From positions 1-62,574 of the forward strand of contig JASJCT010000038.1 in NCBI GenBank assembly GCA_030065855.1: a DNA stretch of 62,574 nucleotides, written 5' to 3'. The stretch's first letter is position 1, and every line of letters starts with the position of its first letter. Below the pieces are notes generated by a model, which saw only the letters and a program-made list of their open reading frames with translations, was not told the origin of the DNA and searched no databases. This DNA is from Myxococcota bacterium. Its GTDB lineage: Bacteria > Myxococcota_A > Polyangia > JAAYKL01. Below, in pieces: positions 32,579-42,449 of the stretch. Position numbers and translations under genes: made by a program.

Positions 32579-33279
32579 TGGGCTGCGCACAGGGTGAGGA
32601 GTTGGGCCAAACGAGACGGGCTGTTGACGGCAAATACAGGCTCTAACTTTTCGTAAATCCTGGAAAATGACTTTCGTAAGCGGTTTTCCGATTGGCCGAG
32701 TCGCGCAGCAAGCTCGCCGAGGCGAGGAAAATCTTGAGCATAAGCAACCAGAAGTTGGATCTGCTTGGGCGTTAGCCCGATCGAACGAAAAAGCCCCATC
32801 TTCTGTATATTCATCGGCTTCCAGTCTGTGCTCAGGGTCTGTTTTCTGGTGGCGTACAGCCGAACCACCTCCTCGGTGATATCCAAATACTTCCCGACAA
32901 CCAGATAATCGTTGGCCCCCGTGCGAATGGCCGCGACCAGGTCTTTCATAGAGGGGGTCTCCGTGAGAATTGCGAGCACACCTGGAAAGCGAAGGCCGCG
33001 CAGATATTCCATTGCGCGCATGTGCCCATACCACCCATTTTCGGCAGTGGCAGGTATGAGAACGATGTCAGGGTACTCGGTTTGGAAGGCGGCGATGGCC
33101 GTGCCCGCGTCCGGGACGACCGTTGTTGGATTGAATCCGGATGTCATCATCTTTTCTACCGCCGCTGTTGTAAAAAAGCGACTGGTACCTAGAATCAAAA
33201 CAGCCGGTGAGCACGGATTGGACAGAACTTCTATTTTTCGCGCTACCATCCCTTCATCCTTTCCACTTGCTAGGTACAT
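32572..33279 (-). CDS. Pseudo-receiver regulator with C-terminal HTH
   Basis: A 235-residue protein. Residues about 25-140 fold like a receiver (AVLILGTSRFF, YPDIVLIPATAENGW, GVLAILTET, IRTGANDYLVVGKYLD), but the phospho-acceptor position in VLIPAT is not Asp and the first acidic pair is missing. Residues about 165-230 resemble a LuxR/GerE-like helix-turn-helix (LTPKQIQLLVAYAQDFPRLG, SENRLRKSFSRIYEKL). It likely binds DNA without phosphorylation, or uses the domain for dimerisation or ligands. Divergent from the histidine kinase gene at 33724, whose receiver is also degenerate. Confidence 0.65.
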   Translation of the reverse strand: MYLASGKDEGMVARKIEVLSNPCSPAVLILGTSRFFTTAAVEKMMTSGFNPTTVVPDAGTAIAAFQTEYPDIVLIPATAENGWYGHMRAMEYLRGLRFPGVLAILTETPSMKDLVAAIRTGANDYLVVGKYLDITEEVVRLYATRKQTLSTDWKPMNIQKMGLFRSIGLTPKQIQLLVAYAQDFPRLGELAARLGQSENRLRKSFSRIYEKLEPVFAVNSPSRLAQLLTLCAAQV

Positions 33280-33723
33280 GTTTCACCTATCTTCGGACTA
33301 AAAAACCTCCCCCCATCGTTCCATTTGCAAGGCGCATGCTGCCTCTTGCCCAGTGTCAGGAGGCGTTAGAAAGCTCCCTCGCTCCCTCCGATTGAACGTT
33401 GTACACTGCACACCAAGCGCCTTGGCGCCGTTCAAAATGATGCTCATATTTAATGCACAATTTATACCAACTCTTGGAAAATCCCCTCTGATGGGGTTGA
33501 TTATTCTTAGAATCCAGGAGGTTTTAATTTCGCCACCCGATTCATTCGTGCCACTTGTGTCAGCTTCAATTTAGAGGCCCTTCTGAGAACGACACCTGAA
33601 GCATAGATTTTGGGAAAAAAAACATCACTATGTATAACGCTGCGTCAGTGGTACGTGCGTACCTCAAAGGGTGAGGTATACTTTTTTTGTACTGCAATGC
33701 GATGACTGGGGGCGAGACAAAGC
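33280..33723. other. Divergent intergenic region without gene
   Basis: 444 bases between the leftward pseudo-receiver regulator and the rightward histidine kinase. No coding frame with a ribosome site or recognisable protein was found. The right part holds a palindrome and a -10-like box (33650-33682). The left and middle parts show nothing I can interpret. Confidence 0.5.
33650..33682 (+). promoter_or_regulatory. Palindrome GGTACG-TG-CGTACC with TATACT box
   Basis: A perfect inverted repeat (33650-33663) lies 14 bases before TATACT (33677-33682), which matches the -10 consensus at five of six positions. The palindrome therefore overlaps the place of the -35 box, as an operator would. The histidine kinase start is 41 bases on. 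The partner protein is unknown; the neighbouring HTH regulator is a natural candidate. Confidence 0.4.
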
Positions 33724-35337
33724 ATGTTTAATAACGAAGATACCCAACTGCACACCGGCCGCGTGATCGTCGTCGATGCGGATGCTATTGCGCCGCCTGG
33801 TGTATGGGCAGCGTTAGAGGAAGCTGGACACGAAGTACGCGCTGTTGAGGGATTGAGCGAGGCATTGACGTCAATCGAGCAGATTCCACCGCATGTGCTT
33901 ATCTTCGCCGCATCTGCCGAGACAGGCGTTGATACCCTGCTCAACCGGGCGTCGGTTTTAGATCCGACAATGCAAGTCTTGGCGGTCGGCGACCCAGGGG
34001 CAGCTGCAAATGAAGCCTCATACAAGGTTGGATCGACGCAAATCGTTTCCAGAGAGGAGCTGCTAGCAGCGCCACTTGCCATTGTCGAAAAAGCCCTCGC
34101 GTGCTTTTCCGAACGGGAATCGGCAGCAGGGCACCAGGACGATACAGCCAGCTACGGGGACAAACTGCTGGCATGTATTTCGTCCGCACTCATCGGCCTC
34201 AACGGCTATGGCGTGGTGAGACTCTGGAACAGCACCACCCAAGACACATTTGGCCTGCCCGGTCCTAAGGCCCTGGGGCGACCCTTTGCTGCGCTGCCAA
34301 TAGAATGGCGCGACGAAGACGTGGTCGATAAAATATACGAAGCCAGTCTGAGAGAAACCCCCACTCGGATCGATGATCTGCGGTTTGTCGGACCGTCGGG
34401 CAAGGAGCGATTCCTAGGGATGACGGTCAATCCCATTCCCGGAAGAAATCCCGCCCGCAGGGGCATGCTCATCCTGGCCCGAGACATCACTGATGTGAAA
34501 GCCGTGTCGGCGCGCTTGCTCAATGCGCAGAAGCTGGAATCCATCTGGGAACTGGCAGGGGGCATGGCGCACGAAATCAATACACCACTTCAGTACATAA
34601 CCGATAATCTAGATTTTATCTCAGATGCGATCCGAGATATCACGAGCATTATCGAGAAAATCCAGCCAGCAATGGAGCAATGCGGCGCGCACGAAGAAAT
34701 GGCAGCAGAGATGCGCACACTGAAGGAGAAAATAGAACAGAGCGATGTCAGCTACTTGGCCGAAGAAACACCGCTTGCGATCGACCAAACGCGAGAGGGC
34801 ATTACGCATATATCCAAAATCGTGGGGGCGATGATATCTTTTTCAGCACCGAACAGTCTGGATAAGGTGGCTGTGGACATCAATCAAGCAATCGGCAGTA
34901 CACTGACCATATCTGCACCCCAGTGGAAAGAAGTGGCCGAGGTCGAGACTGATCTGCAGGAAGGCCTGCCACCTGTTCACGGCATGCCGGGTGATTTGAA
35001 TCAGGCGTTCTTACACATCATCGTGAACGCGGCCCAGGCAATTTCCGAACGGGCACAGCAAGCAGGCGGCCACCATGGCAAAATCTCTATTAAAACCCGG
35101 AGCGATGGCGATGGTATAGGGGTGAGTATTGCGGACAATGGCATGGGCATTCCCGATGATGTGTTGCCCCGCATATTTGAGCCTCTTTTTTCAACCAAGG
35201 AAGTGGGATCCGGGCATGGTCAAGGCCTAACAGTGGCCCGAGCAGTGATAGTTGAAGAGCACGGAGGGGATATTCAGGTGCATTCTGTAACCGGCGAGGG
35301 AACAGAGGTCACCATGCGACTGCCCGCCGCGCTGTAG
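33724..35337 (+). CDS. Soluble PAS histidine kinase with degenerate receiver
   Basis: A 537-residue cytoplasmic sensor kinase. The N-terminal 1-130 is receiver-like (GRVIVVDADAIAPPG, HVLIFAASAETG) but lacks the phospho-acceptor Asp. A PAS domain (about 140-255) ends with ARDITDVK. The dimerisation helix has GGMAHEINTPLQYI with the phospho-His near residue 282, in the PAS-HisKA pattern common in Myxococcota. The ATPase has N box (FLHIIVNAAQA), G1 (ADNGMGIPD), F/G2 (FSTKEVGSGHGQGLTVAR). It is eight bases before, and so probably co-transcribed with, the MglA-like GTPase. No response regulator is adjacent. Confidence 0.85.
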   Translation: MFNNEDTQLHTGRVIVVDADAIAPPGVWAALEEAGHEVRAVEGLSEALTSIEQIPPHVLIFAASAETGVDTLLNRASVLDPTMQVLAVGDPGAAANEASYKVGSTQIVSREELLAAPLAIVEKALACFSERESAAGHQDDTASYGDKLLACISSALIGLNGYGVVRLWNSTTQDTFGLPGPKALGRPFAALPIEWRDEDVVDKIYEASLRETPTRIDDLRFVGPSGKERFLGMTVNPIPGRNPARRGMLILARDITDVKAVSARLLNAQKLESIWELAGGMAHEINTPLQYITDNLDFISDAIRDITSIIEKIQPAMEQCGAHEEMAAEMRTLKEKIEQSDVSYLAEETPLAIDQTREGITHISKIVGAMISFSAPNSLDKVAVDINQAIGSTLTISAPQWKEVAEVETDLQEGLPPVHGMPGDLNQAFLHIIVNAAQAISERAQQAGGHHGKISIKTRSDGDGIGVSIADNGMGIPDDVLPRIFEPLFSTKEVGSGHGQGLTVARAVIVEEHGGDIQVHSVTGEGTEVTMRLPAAL

Positions 35338-35345
35338 CGAGGAAC

Positions 35346-36602
35346 ATGGCTTCTCTTAACCCGAGGACCAAGGAAATTCTTATAAAAATAGTCTACTACG
35401 GGCCTGGGCTCGGCGGTAAGACAACCACTCTTCAGCACATCCATCGCACGGCAAAGCCAGAACACAGGGGCAAAATGGTCTCCCTTGCCACGCCTGTCGA
35501 TCGGACCCTGTACTTTGACTTCCTACCCATTCGATTGCCGAAGATCGGTTCCTACATCCTGCGGTTGCAGTTGTTTACCGTTCCCGGGCAGGTGCATTAC
35601 AATGCCACACGCAAGTTGGTACTGACGGGCGCCGACGGTATTGTGCTCGTCGCAGACAGTCAGACCACACGAATGGATGCCAACATCGAGAGCTTAGAGA
35701 ACCTGCGAGATAATCTAGCCGAGCAGAAAATCGATCTAGATGCCGTGCCCCTATCGTTCCAGTACAATAAAAGAGATCTGCCAAATATAGCGCCTATTGA
35801 AGACCTCAATCGGTCGCTCAACCCGGACGGCCGATTTGCAATTGGTACATGCGCTGTAACAGGCGACGGTGTTTACGAGGGGCTCGAGGTGATCACCAAA
35901 GAGGTGCTAAAAGACCTAAAGCGCCGTGAAGTGCTGATTCACGATGAAAAAAAAGCCAGCGAGCCGTTTGAAAAGCAGATTGCTTTTACAAAAGAAGATC
36001 AGGGTATCTTGAACACGGTTCAGGAATTCAGCGAGAGTTCGGCCAAGACCATTCGAGCCCCTGTATCAGAAGAACTGACAGCAACCTATCCTGCAAATGT
36101 TAAAGACCTGGGCTTCGATGTGCCCTCGACGAAGCGCTCTGAGCCAAGTCCACCTGGCCATGAAGGCAATCGTACCGAACCCAAAACACGTGTCGATGCC
36201 GCGCCAACATCACCGCCACCGGCAGCAAACCGATCGACCCGGCCGACGACCCAATCAACAGACATGCCGGCTGCTGGAGAATACCTCCTCTCATTCGCGC
36301 CCCTGTGGCCGCTTGGGAGTGAAGCCAAGGCCCAAGACATTGAACGCGCTATTGCTGAAAACAGAAGTGAAGACGCGATTAAGGCGATATGGGAGGAAAT
36401 CGAAAAATCTCTTCACGATCTAAAAACAGCCGTGTCCGATACATCCGAAAAGAGCATCATTGCCCTTCTCGGTCTCGATGGGCGCCAGTATTTGGAGATC
36501 GCTCACCTGGCGCGTCAAAAAAACTTGGTAGATACGCCCATGACTGGAACGCTGCTGAGGTCCTACCTCTTCCTCTTGCAGCTTCTAATGGCCAAGCCCT
36601 GA
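35346..36602 (+). CDS. MglA-family GTPase with long C-terminal extension
   Basis: A 418-residue protein. Residues 1-195 are an MglA-type small GTPase: IVYYGPGLGGKTTTLQ (P-loop), PVDRTLYFDFLP (switch I), FTVPGQVHYNATRK (switch II), ADSQ and NKRD. MglA itself is about 195 residues; here 220 further residues follow, Pro/Thr/Ser-rich at first and then a helical segment (DAIKAIWEEIEKSLHDLKTAV). In myxobacteria MglA and the MglA-like SofG control cell polarity and pilus or motility protein placement. No MglB/roadblock gene is next to it. Coupled to the histidine kinase upstream. Its last 18 bases overlap the convergent DUF3016 gene. Confidence 0.85.
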   Translation: MASLNPRTKEILIKIVYYGPGLGGKTTTLQHIHRTAKPEHRGKMVSLATPVDRTLYFDFLPIRLPKIGSYILRLQLFTVPGQVHYNATRKLVLTGADGIVLVADSQTTRMDANIESLENLRDNLAEQKIDLDAVPLSFQYNKRDLPNIAPIEDLNRSLNPDGRFAIGTCAVTGDGVYEGLEVITKEVLKDLKRREVLIHDEKKASEPFEKQIAFTKEDQGILNTVQEFSESSAKTIRAPVSEELTATYPANVKDLGFDVPSTKRSEPSPPGHEGNRTEPKTRVDAAPTSPPPAANRSTRPTTQSTDMPAAGEYLLSFAPLWPLGSEAKAQDIERAIAENRSEDAIKAIWEEIEKSLHDLKTAVSDTSEKSIIALLGLDGRQYLEIAHLARQKNLVDTPMTGTLLRSYLFLLQLLMAKP

Positions 36603-37115
36603 TGAAAAAGTGCTCCTTAACCAGTCTTCGATAAGTGCTTTTTCGTAGTAGAAGTGGCGCATGTGTTTGGGTGGCTTGCCCAAGCGGTGAAACCGGTGCT
36701 GCCTCAGGGTCTTTTGACCCTTGGTGATGATCTTGCCGGCAGCATCCGCGAGCGTATAGGCCAGGTCAATCCGAGCAAAAAATGGCTTGTCTAAAACCCT
36801 TACCATATGGCCAGGTGGGCCCAAATAGCCGGATTTGATTTCGCCGGCAAGGTCGATGTCGCGAATCTCGATGCCAAGGGATTGGCCTTTGCGGATATAT
36901 GGGGTCGCTTGTTTCCGAATGAACTGCTCGAGCTCGGTGAAAAGGCGACTCTCAAACCGTTCCCTGGTGTCTCTCACAGGGCGGATATCGGTGAAACGTT
37001 CGGAATGCCGCCAAGTAACGGTGATTGATGGTTGCTGTGCCAGAACGCCGCGCCCGCCATCCACCGCGGTGATCGCGCAAACAACAATTAAAATTTGAAC
37101 AATTCTCACAATCAT
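36585..37115 (-). CDS. DUF3016 family protein, periplasmic
   Basis: A 176-residue exported protein (signal ITAVDGGRGVLAQ). It fits DUF3016: ITVTWRHSERFTDIRP at the start, a GQSLGIEIRDIDLAGEI block and ARIDLAYTLADAAGKII. The family has no known function and usually consists of small periplasmic proteins. GGAGGAGG precedes the ATG. The end overlaps the MglA-like gene tail by 18 bases on the other strand. Confidence 0.8.
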   Translation of the reverse strand: MIVRIVQILIVVCAITAVDGGRGVLAQQPSITVTWRHSERFTDIRPVRDTRERFESRLFTELEQFIRKQATPYIRKGQSLGIEIRDIDLAGEIKSGYLGPPGHMVRVLDKPFFARIDLAYTLADAAGKIITKGQKTLRQHRFHRLGKPPKHMRHFYYEKALIEDWLRSTFSSGLGH

Positions 37116-37496
37116 CGCTCCTCCTCCGGGTTCAGGCGAGAACCCAATGTCAGGGCTATTTTACCGCGATTCCACACAGGGGGGGAGTGTTGTTCGACTA
37201 GAATGTTAGCGAAGCTTCGCCTGAAATTGAACAGTACGAATGACGTAGCCCGCCTACGCGTGGCGTTGACGTGTCCGCCTCCGCCAAGCCTCCGGCGTGT
37301 CCGCCTCCGCCAGGCCTACGGCGGGATTATCGAGCTTCGAATTAATTTTTGAGAATCCAAGATCCCGCCGTAGGCCTGGCGGAGGCGGACACGTCAACGC
37401 TTTACTCTTTTTTTGACTACAGGTAGGACAATTGACTACAATGTAGTACGAATATGTGTGAGGTGTAATCGATTGCTATTTGGCGAGGAGACGAAC
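37116..37496. other. Intergenic region filled by a palindromic repeat
   Basis: 381 bases between the divergent DUF3016 and TPR-lipoprotein genes. Most of it (37220-37400) is the GC-rich palindromic repeat described separately. The remainder holds a GAGGAG ribosome site for the TPR gene and no recognised promoter box. Confidence 0.6.
37263..37400. repeat. GC-rich palindromic repeat, locus 1
   Basis: A 31-base perfect inverted repeat (37297-37327 and 37362-37392) around a 34-base spacer that holds TCGAGCTTCGAATTAA. An outer 24-base perfect pair (37263-37286 and 37377-37400) shares the motif TCCGCCTCCGCC, so the arms are composite. The right arm, with AATCCAAGATCCCGCCGTAG and GGCGGAGGCGGACACGTCAA, recurs at 62358-62516. 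The bases GAATGACG and CCCGCCTACGC to the left also recur there. Confidence 0.85.
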
Positions 37497-38393
37497 ATGC
37501 TCCGACTCTTAATTTTTACGGGGGTGATATGCCCTTTGGGGGCGTTTGGCTGTGCTGCAAACAAGGGGTCATTGGAAGCAACAGTCAAAACCCTTGAACA
37601 AGAGGTCACACGCCTCAAGACCGAGCGGGTGAATCTCAATGCGCGCAACCGCGCCCTTGATGATGAAATGCTCGTTTTAAAAAAACGCCTTTCAAGATGT
37701 CAGCAAGGCGCGTCACCCCGGTTGGCAGTTGTAAAACTTCACCCAGATACGGTCTCAGACGCTGAGCCGCCTGAGTGGGCGACACTGCCTGTGGAAGCCA
37801 ACCCAGCTCCCAAGCCCAAGGGGCCCAGACCCAAGCTTGTGCTCAGTGGCCCTCGGCAGCGCAGCACGCGTCCCAGTTCAGCTGCCACTGCCATAAGGCC
37901 TGATAACGCAGAGCCACTCGAAGCCCTGCCACAGGATAACCTGGGTGTCGTGCCGCTGGACAACACCGACCCCATACAAATGGATGGGTTTCAAGCGGCC
38001 TACCGGGCCTATGCAAACAAACAATACAAAGAAGCCCTCGGCGGGTTTTCGGATTTCTTGCGGCATCGCCCCCAGCATCAATACGCAGATGACGCCATTT
38101 TTTGGAGAGCTGAATGTTACATTTCACTCGGCCAGCTTTTCAAGGCCATTGGCGAGCTGGAGCGCCTGGTGGCGAGATTCCCCAAGTCAGAGAAGATTCC
38201 CACTGGGCTCTATCGCATTGGGTTTGCATACGACAAGCTCAGAGATCGACAAAAGGCGCTCGAGTATTACTACCGCGTTGTTGACCAGTACCCGGGGTCT
38301 GATGCGGCCCGCCGCGCCAGTCATCGGGTTTCAACACTAACTGATAAAAGCGATCAGACCGGCAGACTGGTGCCGGCCGCTTCAAAGAGGTGA
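37497..38393 (+). CDS. Lipoprotein with coiled coil and TPR, CpoB/YbgF-like
   Basis: A 298-residue protein. A signal peptide ends at LGAFGC, a plausible lipobox. Residues about 28-75 form a coiled coil (SLEATVKTLEQEVTRLKTER), then a Pro-rich stretch, then a TPR array from about 185 (FQAAYRAYANKQYKEALGGF, YADDAIFWRAECYISLGQL, GLYRIGFAYDKLRDRQKALEYY). This is the layout of CpoB/YbgF proteins that work with Tol-Pal at the division site, yet no tol or pal gene is adjacent. The ATG at 37497 follows GGCGAGGAG and is preferred over an upstream TTG/ATG. The LysM protein follows four bases on. Confidence 0.75.
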   Translation: MLRLLIFTGVICPLGAFGCAANKGSLEATVKTLEQEVTRLKTERVNLNARNRALDDEMLVLKKRLSRCQQGASPRLAVVKLHPDTVSDAEPPEWATLPVEANPAPKPKGPRPKLVLSGPRQRSTRPSSAATAIRPDNAEPLEALPQDNLGVVPLDNTDPIQMDGFQAAYRAYANKQYKEALGGFSDFLRHRPQHQYADDAIFWRAECYISLGQLFKAIGELERLVARFPKSEKIPTGLYRIGFAYDKLRDRQKALEYYYRVVDQYPGSDAARRASHRVSTLTDKSDQTGRLVPAASKR

Positions 38394-38397
38394 TGAA

Positions 38398-39588
38398 ATG
38401 GTAAAGCCCACAAAAGGACGCTGCTCGATTGGGTGTGCTCTCTTCTTGATAGTCATTCCCTGTCGTGGGCTCGTCCAAGAAGCAGCTGCCCCAGAAGCAG
38501 TCGACGAATACGTGCCAGACATTCAACCCGGCATTCGAGCGACCGGGAATGCGTCCAATGGATCTCTGCTTGCCGAGGCAGCGCGACAGGGCCGATCCGT
38601 GGTCATCACCGAAGACGAGATCGAAGATGACCGAGATGCGCCCGGCCCTGTGGCGGGGACCTCGGAGGTGTACACGGTCCAACCAGGAGATACCCTATGG
38701 GATATCTGCGAGCGATTCTTCATGGATCCCTATGTCTGGCCCCGCATCTGGTCGTACAATACAACCATTACCAATCCAAATTGGATCTACCCTGGGGACG
38801 TGCTCTGGCTGTCCCCGCCGCCAGCAGGCGGCGCTAGGGCACTCGGTGCTGGCCAGCCCGCACCGATGACGGATGGCGTGTGGAAAAGACCCCCGTCGGC
38901 CACGGGCCTGCGCAACCGTGGATTTGTCGACAAGAAGCTGCTCAAACAGTCGGGTACACTGGTCGGTGCGCACAAGGAAGTACAGTTTCTGGCCCAATTC
39001 GATGAAGCCTACGTCGCATTTAAAGAAAACGAAACTGTTAAGGCCGGGGATGCATTTGCCGCCTTTCAAGTGCTCAGTTCAGTGGACGCCGTGGATGATC
39101 CTGGCACAGAGATCGGAAAACTCGTCGAAATCCTGGGCCTGGTGCGCGTCACCCAATTCAGCAAAAAAACTGGCATGGCCCGTGTGGTCGTGGAAGAGTC
39201 CATGCGAACCATGGAACGGGGTACGCGCGTGGGCCCGGTACATCGGCGCTTTGATTTGATTCCGGTCGTATCAAATGATCGCGATCTCAAGGGACACCTC
39301 ATCGCGTTTCTCGATCCCACGATCTTATCGGCCACCCATCAAGTGGTATTCATCGACAAGGGCGCAGAACACGGCGTGCGGGAAGGAAATCGGTTTTTCG
39401 CCGTGGAATCCCGTGATAACTGGCGCAAGAGTTGGGGCGAACCAGACGATCGGAAGGGCTACCCCAAGGAGGTGCTGGCGGAAATCCGAGTGGTGGAGAC
39501 CCGACCTAAGACGTCAACGTGTCTGATCACGAGTGCTATTCGAGAACTCGAGGTGGGTCAAAAAGTGGAGATGCGAAAGGGGTATTGA
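38398..39588 (+). CDS. LysM domain protein, envelope
   Basis: A 396-residue exported protein (signal SIGCALFLIVIPCRG). A single LysM (about 95-145: VYTVQPGDTLWDICERFFMD, PRIWSYNTTITNPNWIYPGD) should bind peptidoglycan. The rest (about 160-390) is a beta-rich domain with KKLLKQSGTLVGAHKEVQFL and IAFLDPTILSATHQVVFIDKG, as in other LysM proteins of Myxococcota. Probably co-transcribed with the TPR lipoprotein four bases upstream. Function in envelope maintenance is inferred. Confidence 0.8.
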   Translation: MVKPTKGRCSIGCALFLIVIPCRGLVQEAAAPEAVDEYVPDIQPGIRATGNASNGSLLAEAARQGRSVVITEDEIEDDRDAPGPVAGTSEVYTVQPGDTLWDICERFFMDPYVWPRIWSYNTTITNPNWIYPGDVLWLSPPPAGGARALGAGQPAPMTDGVWKRPPSATGLRNRGFVDKKLLKQSGTLVGAHKEVQFLAQFDEAYVAFKENETVKAGDAFAAFQVLSSVDAVDDPGTEIGKLVEILGLVRVTQFSKKTGMARVVVEESMRTMERGTRVGPVHRRFDLIPVVSNDRDLKGHLIAFLDPTILSATHQVVFIDKGAEHGVREGNRFFAVESRDNWRKSWGEPDDRKGYPKEVLAEIRVVETRPKTSTCLITSAIRELEVGQKVEMRKGY

Positions 39589-39615
39589 CAGCAGGGGAGA
39601 TTGACAGCAGGGGAG
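39584..39615 (+). repeat. 16-base tandem repeat x2
   Basis: ATTGACAGCAGGGGAG appears twice back to back. The first copy covers the LysM protein stop codon; both lie in the 38-base gap before the convergent groEL end. Purpose unknown; duplication by slippage is enough to explain it. Confidence 0.7.
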
Positions 39616-39626
39616 CGGCGCGGGGA

Positions 39627-41312
<1,686 letters not shown>

Positions 41313-41600
41313 CTATTCAACAATTGCCAGGACGTCGTCCTCGCGGAGGATCACCAGATCCTCCTGATCTACCTTGACTTCAGTACCCGCATACTTACCA
41401 AAAAGAATCTTGTCGCCCTTTTTTACGGCGAGCTCGCGGACAGATCCGTCGTCCAAAATCTTGCCGTTCCCGACAGAGATGACCTTCCCCTCCAGCGGCT
41501 TCTCCTTTGCAGATTCAGGAATGATAATGCCACCCTTGGTTTTTTCCTCTGACTCTAACCTCGAGACCAGAATTCGATCGTACAGCGGCCTTAATGCCAT
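41313..41600 (-). CDS. groES: Co-chaperonin GroES
   Basis: A 95-residue co-chaperonin: [20 protein letters not shown], mobile loop [22 protein letters not shown] and [17 protein letters not shown]. Complete and typical. ACAGGAGG precedes the ATG. It is the first gene of the groESL operon, controlled by the CIRCE element 56 bases upstream. Confidence 0.98.
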   Translation of the reverse strand: MALRPLYDRILVSRLESEEKTKGGIIIPESAKEKPLEGKVISVGNGKILDDGSVRELAVKKGDKILFGKYAGTEVKVDQEDLVILREDDVLAIVE

Positions 41601-41655
41601 GGTCTTCCTCCTGTTTTTCTAAAAAATTTCGAGTGTTTTGGTTTCCCTAGCTTGG

Positions 41656-41682
41656 TGAGCACTTATCCTTCAAGAGTGCTCA
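41656..41682 (-). promoter_or_regulatory. CIRCE operator (HrcA site)
   Basis: TGAGCACTT-N9-GAGTGCTCA. Read against the CIRCE consensus TTAGCACTC-N9-GAGTGCTAA the arms agree at 7 and 8 of 9 positions, with the exact 9-base spacer. It lies 56 bases before groES. HrcA bound here would repress groESL until heat stress. hrcA itself is not in the window. Confidence 0.85.
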
Positions 41683-41757
41683 GTGGGGACATACTAACCA
41701 TCGTTTTGGCGATGTCAACTCTTTGCCAGACACTTGACACGTGATATCTGTTTTTTT

Positions 41758-42414
41758 ATGAAATCCCTCCAATTTCCCCTGGTTTGTTTTGATCTGGACG
41801 GCACCCTGGTTGATGACACGGTATTTATTTGGCAGACCCTGCACGACCAGTTTCGCACTGACCTCAACGCGCGGAAAATGGCGCGGGCAGATTACCTGGC
41901 CGGCCGCATCAGCTACGCCGACTGGTTTCACCACGACCTCGAGTTACTGGATAGCGCCGGTGCCACAAGAGAAAAAATCGCAGATATCGTCCGCACCTTG
42001 ACCCCCATGCCCGGCGCCCTGAACATGCTTGAGGACCTTAAAAAAAGAGGCCATACCCTAGCCATCATTTCAGGGAGCCTGGACATTGTCGTAGAGATGA
42101 TCTTTGGCTTAGACCTATTTAAATACGTCTACATTAATAAGATCCATTTCCGCGAAGACGGCAGAATTGCTGGCGGCACACCAACCCCTTACGACTTCGA
42201 AGGCAAAGCTGAAGGATTAAAAGATCTGGCCAGGCAGGAGAACCTCCACTTGGACAGCACTGTGTTTGTAGGTGATAACGACAATGACGTCTGGATAGCC
42301 AAAGCAGCCGGTCTCGCCATCGCAGTCAACTGCAAAAGCCCCGAGCTCAAGGCCACTTGCCACTGCGAGATCAAGGGAAAAGACCTGACGCCACTCAGCG
42401 CGATGATTTCCTAG
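41758..42414 (+). CDS. HAD-family phosphatase, SerB-like
   Basis: A 218-residue HAD hydrolase. Motif I FDLDGTLVDD, a helical cap, motif II IISGSLD, Lys in FEGKAEGL, and motif IV VGDNDNDVWIAKAAGLAIAV. This arrangement is that of the phosphoserine phosphatase-like group, so a small phosphorylated metabolite is the likely substrate. A TTG eight codons upstream is in frame, but the ATG is preferred. Its TAG stop lies inside the terminal CTAG of the flank repeat at 42411, so the element supplies the last codon; the native end may have been lost. Confidence 0.82.
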   Translation: MKSLQFPLVCFDLDGTLVDDTVFIWQTLHDQFRTDLNARKMARADYLAGRISYADWFHHDLELLDSAGATREKIADIVRTLTPMPGALNMLEDLKKRGHTLAIISGSLDIVVEMIFGLDLFKYVYINKIHFREDGRIAGGTPTPYDFEGKAEGLKDLARQENLHLDSTVFVGDNDNDVWIAKAAGLAIAVNCKSPELKATCHCEIKGKDLTPLSAMIS

Positions 42415-42449
42415 TACCTCGTCAAGTGATGAGTGATGGGTCATAAACT
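42411..42449 (-). repeat. Flank repeat, copy C
   Basis: The reverse complement of 139-177 with about one change; 30 bases (42411-42440) are identical. It joins directly to palindromic copy C and starts with CTAG, which carries the HAD gene stop codon. With 42450-42535 it forms a unit of about 125 bases. Confidence 0.8.

Noticed and set aside
33353..33574. A 73-codon plus-strand frame in the gap before the histidine kinase
   Set aside because: No ribosome site, no family, and amino acid use unlike the real genes around it.
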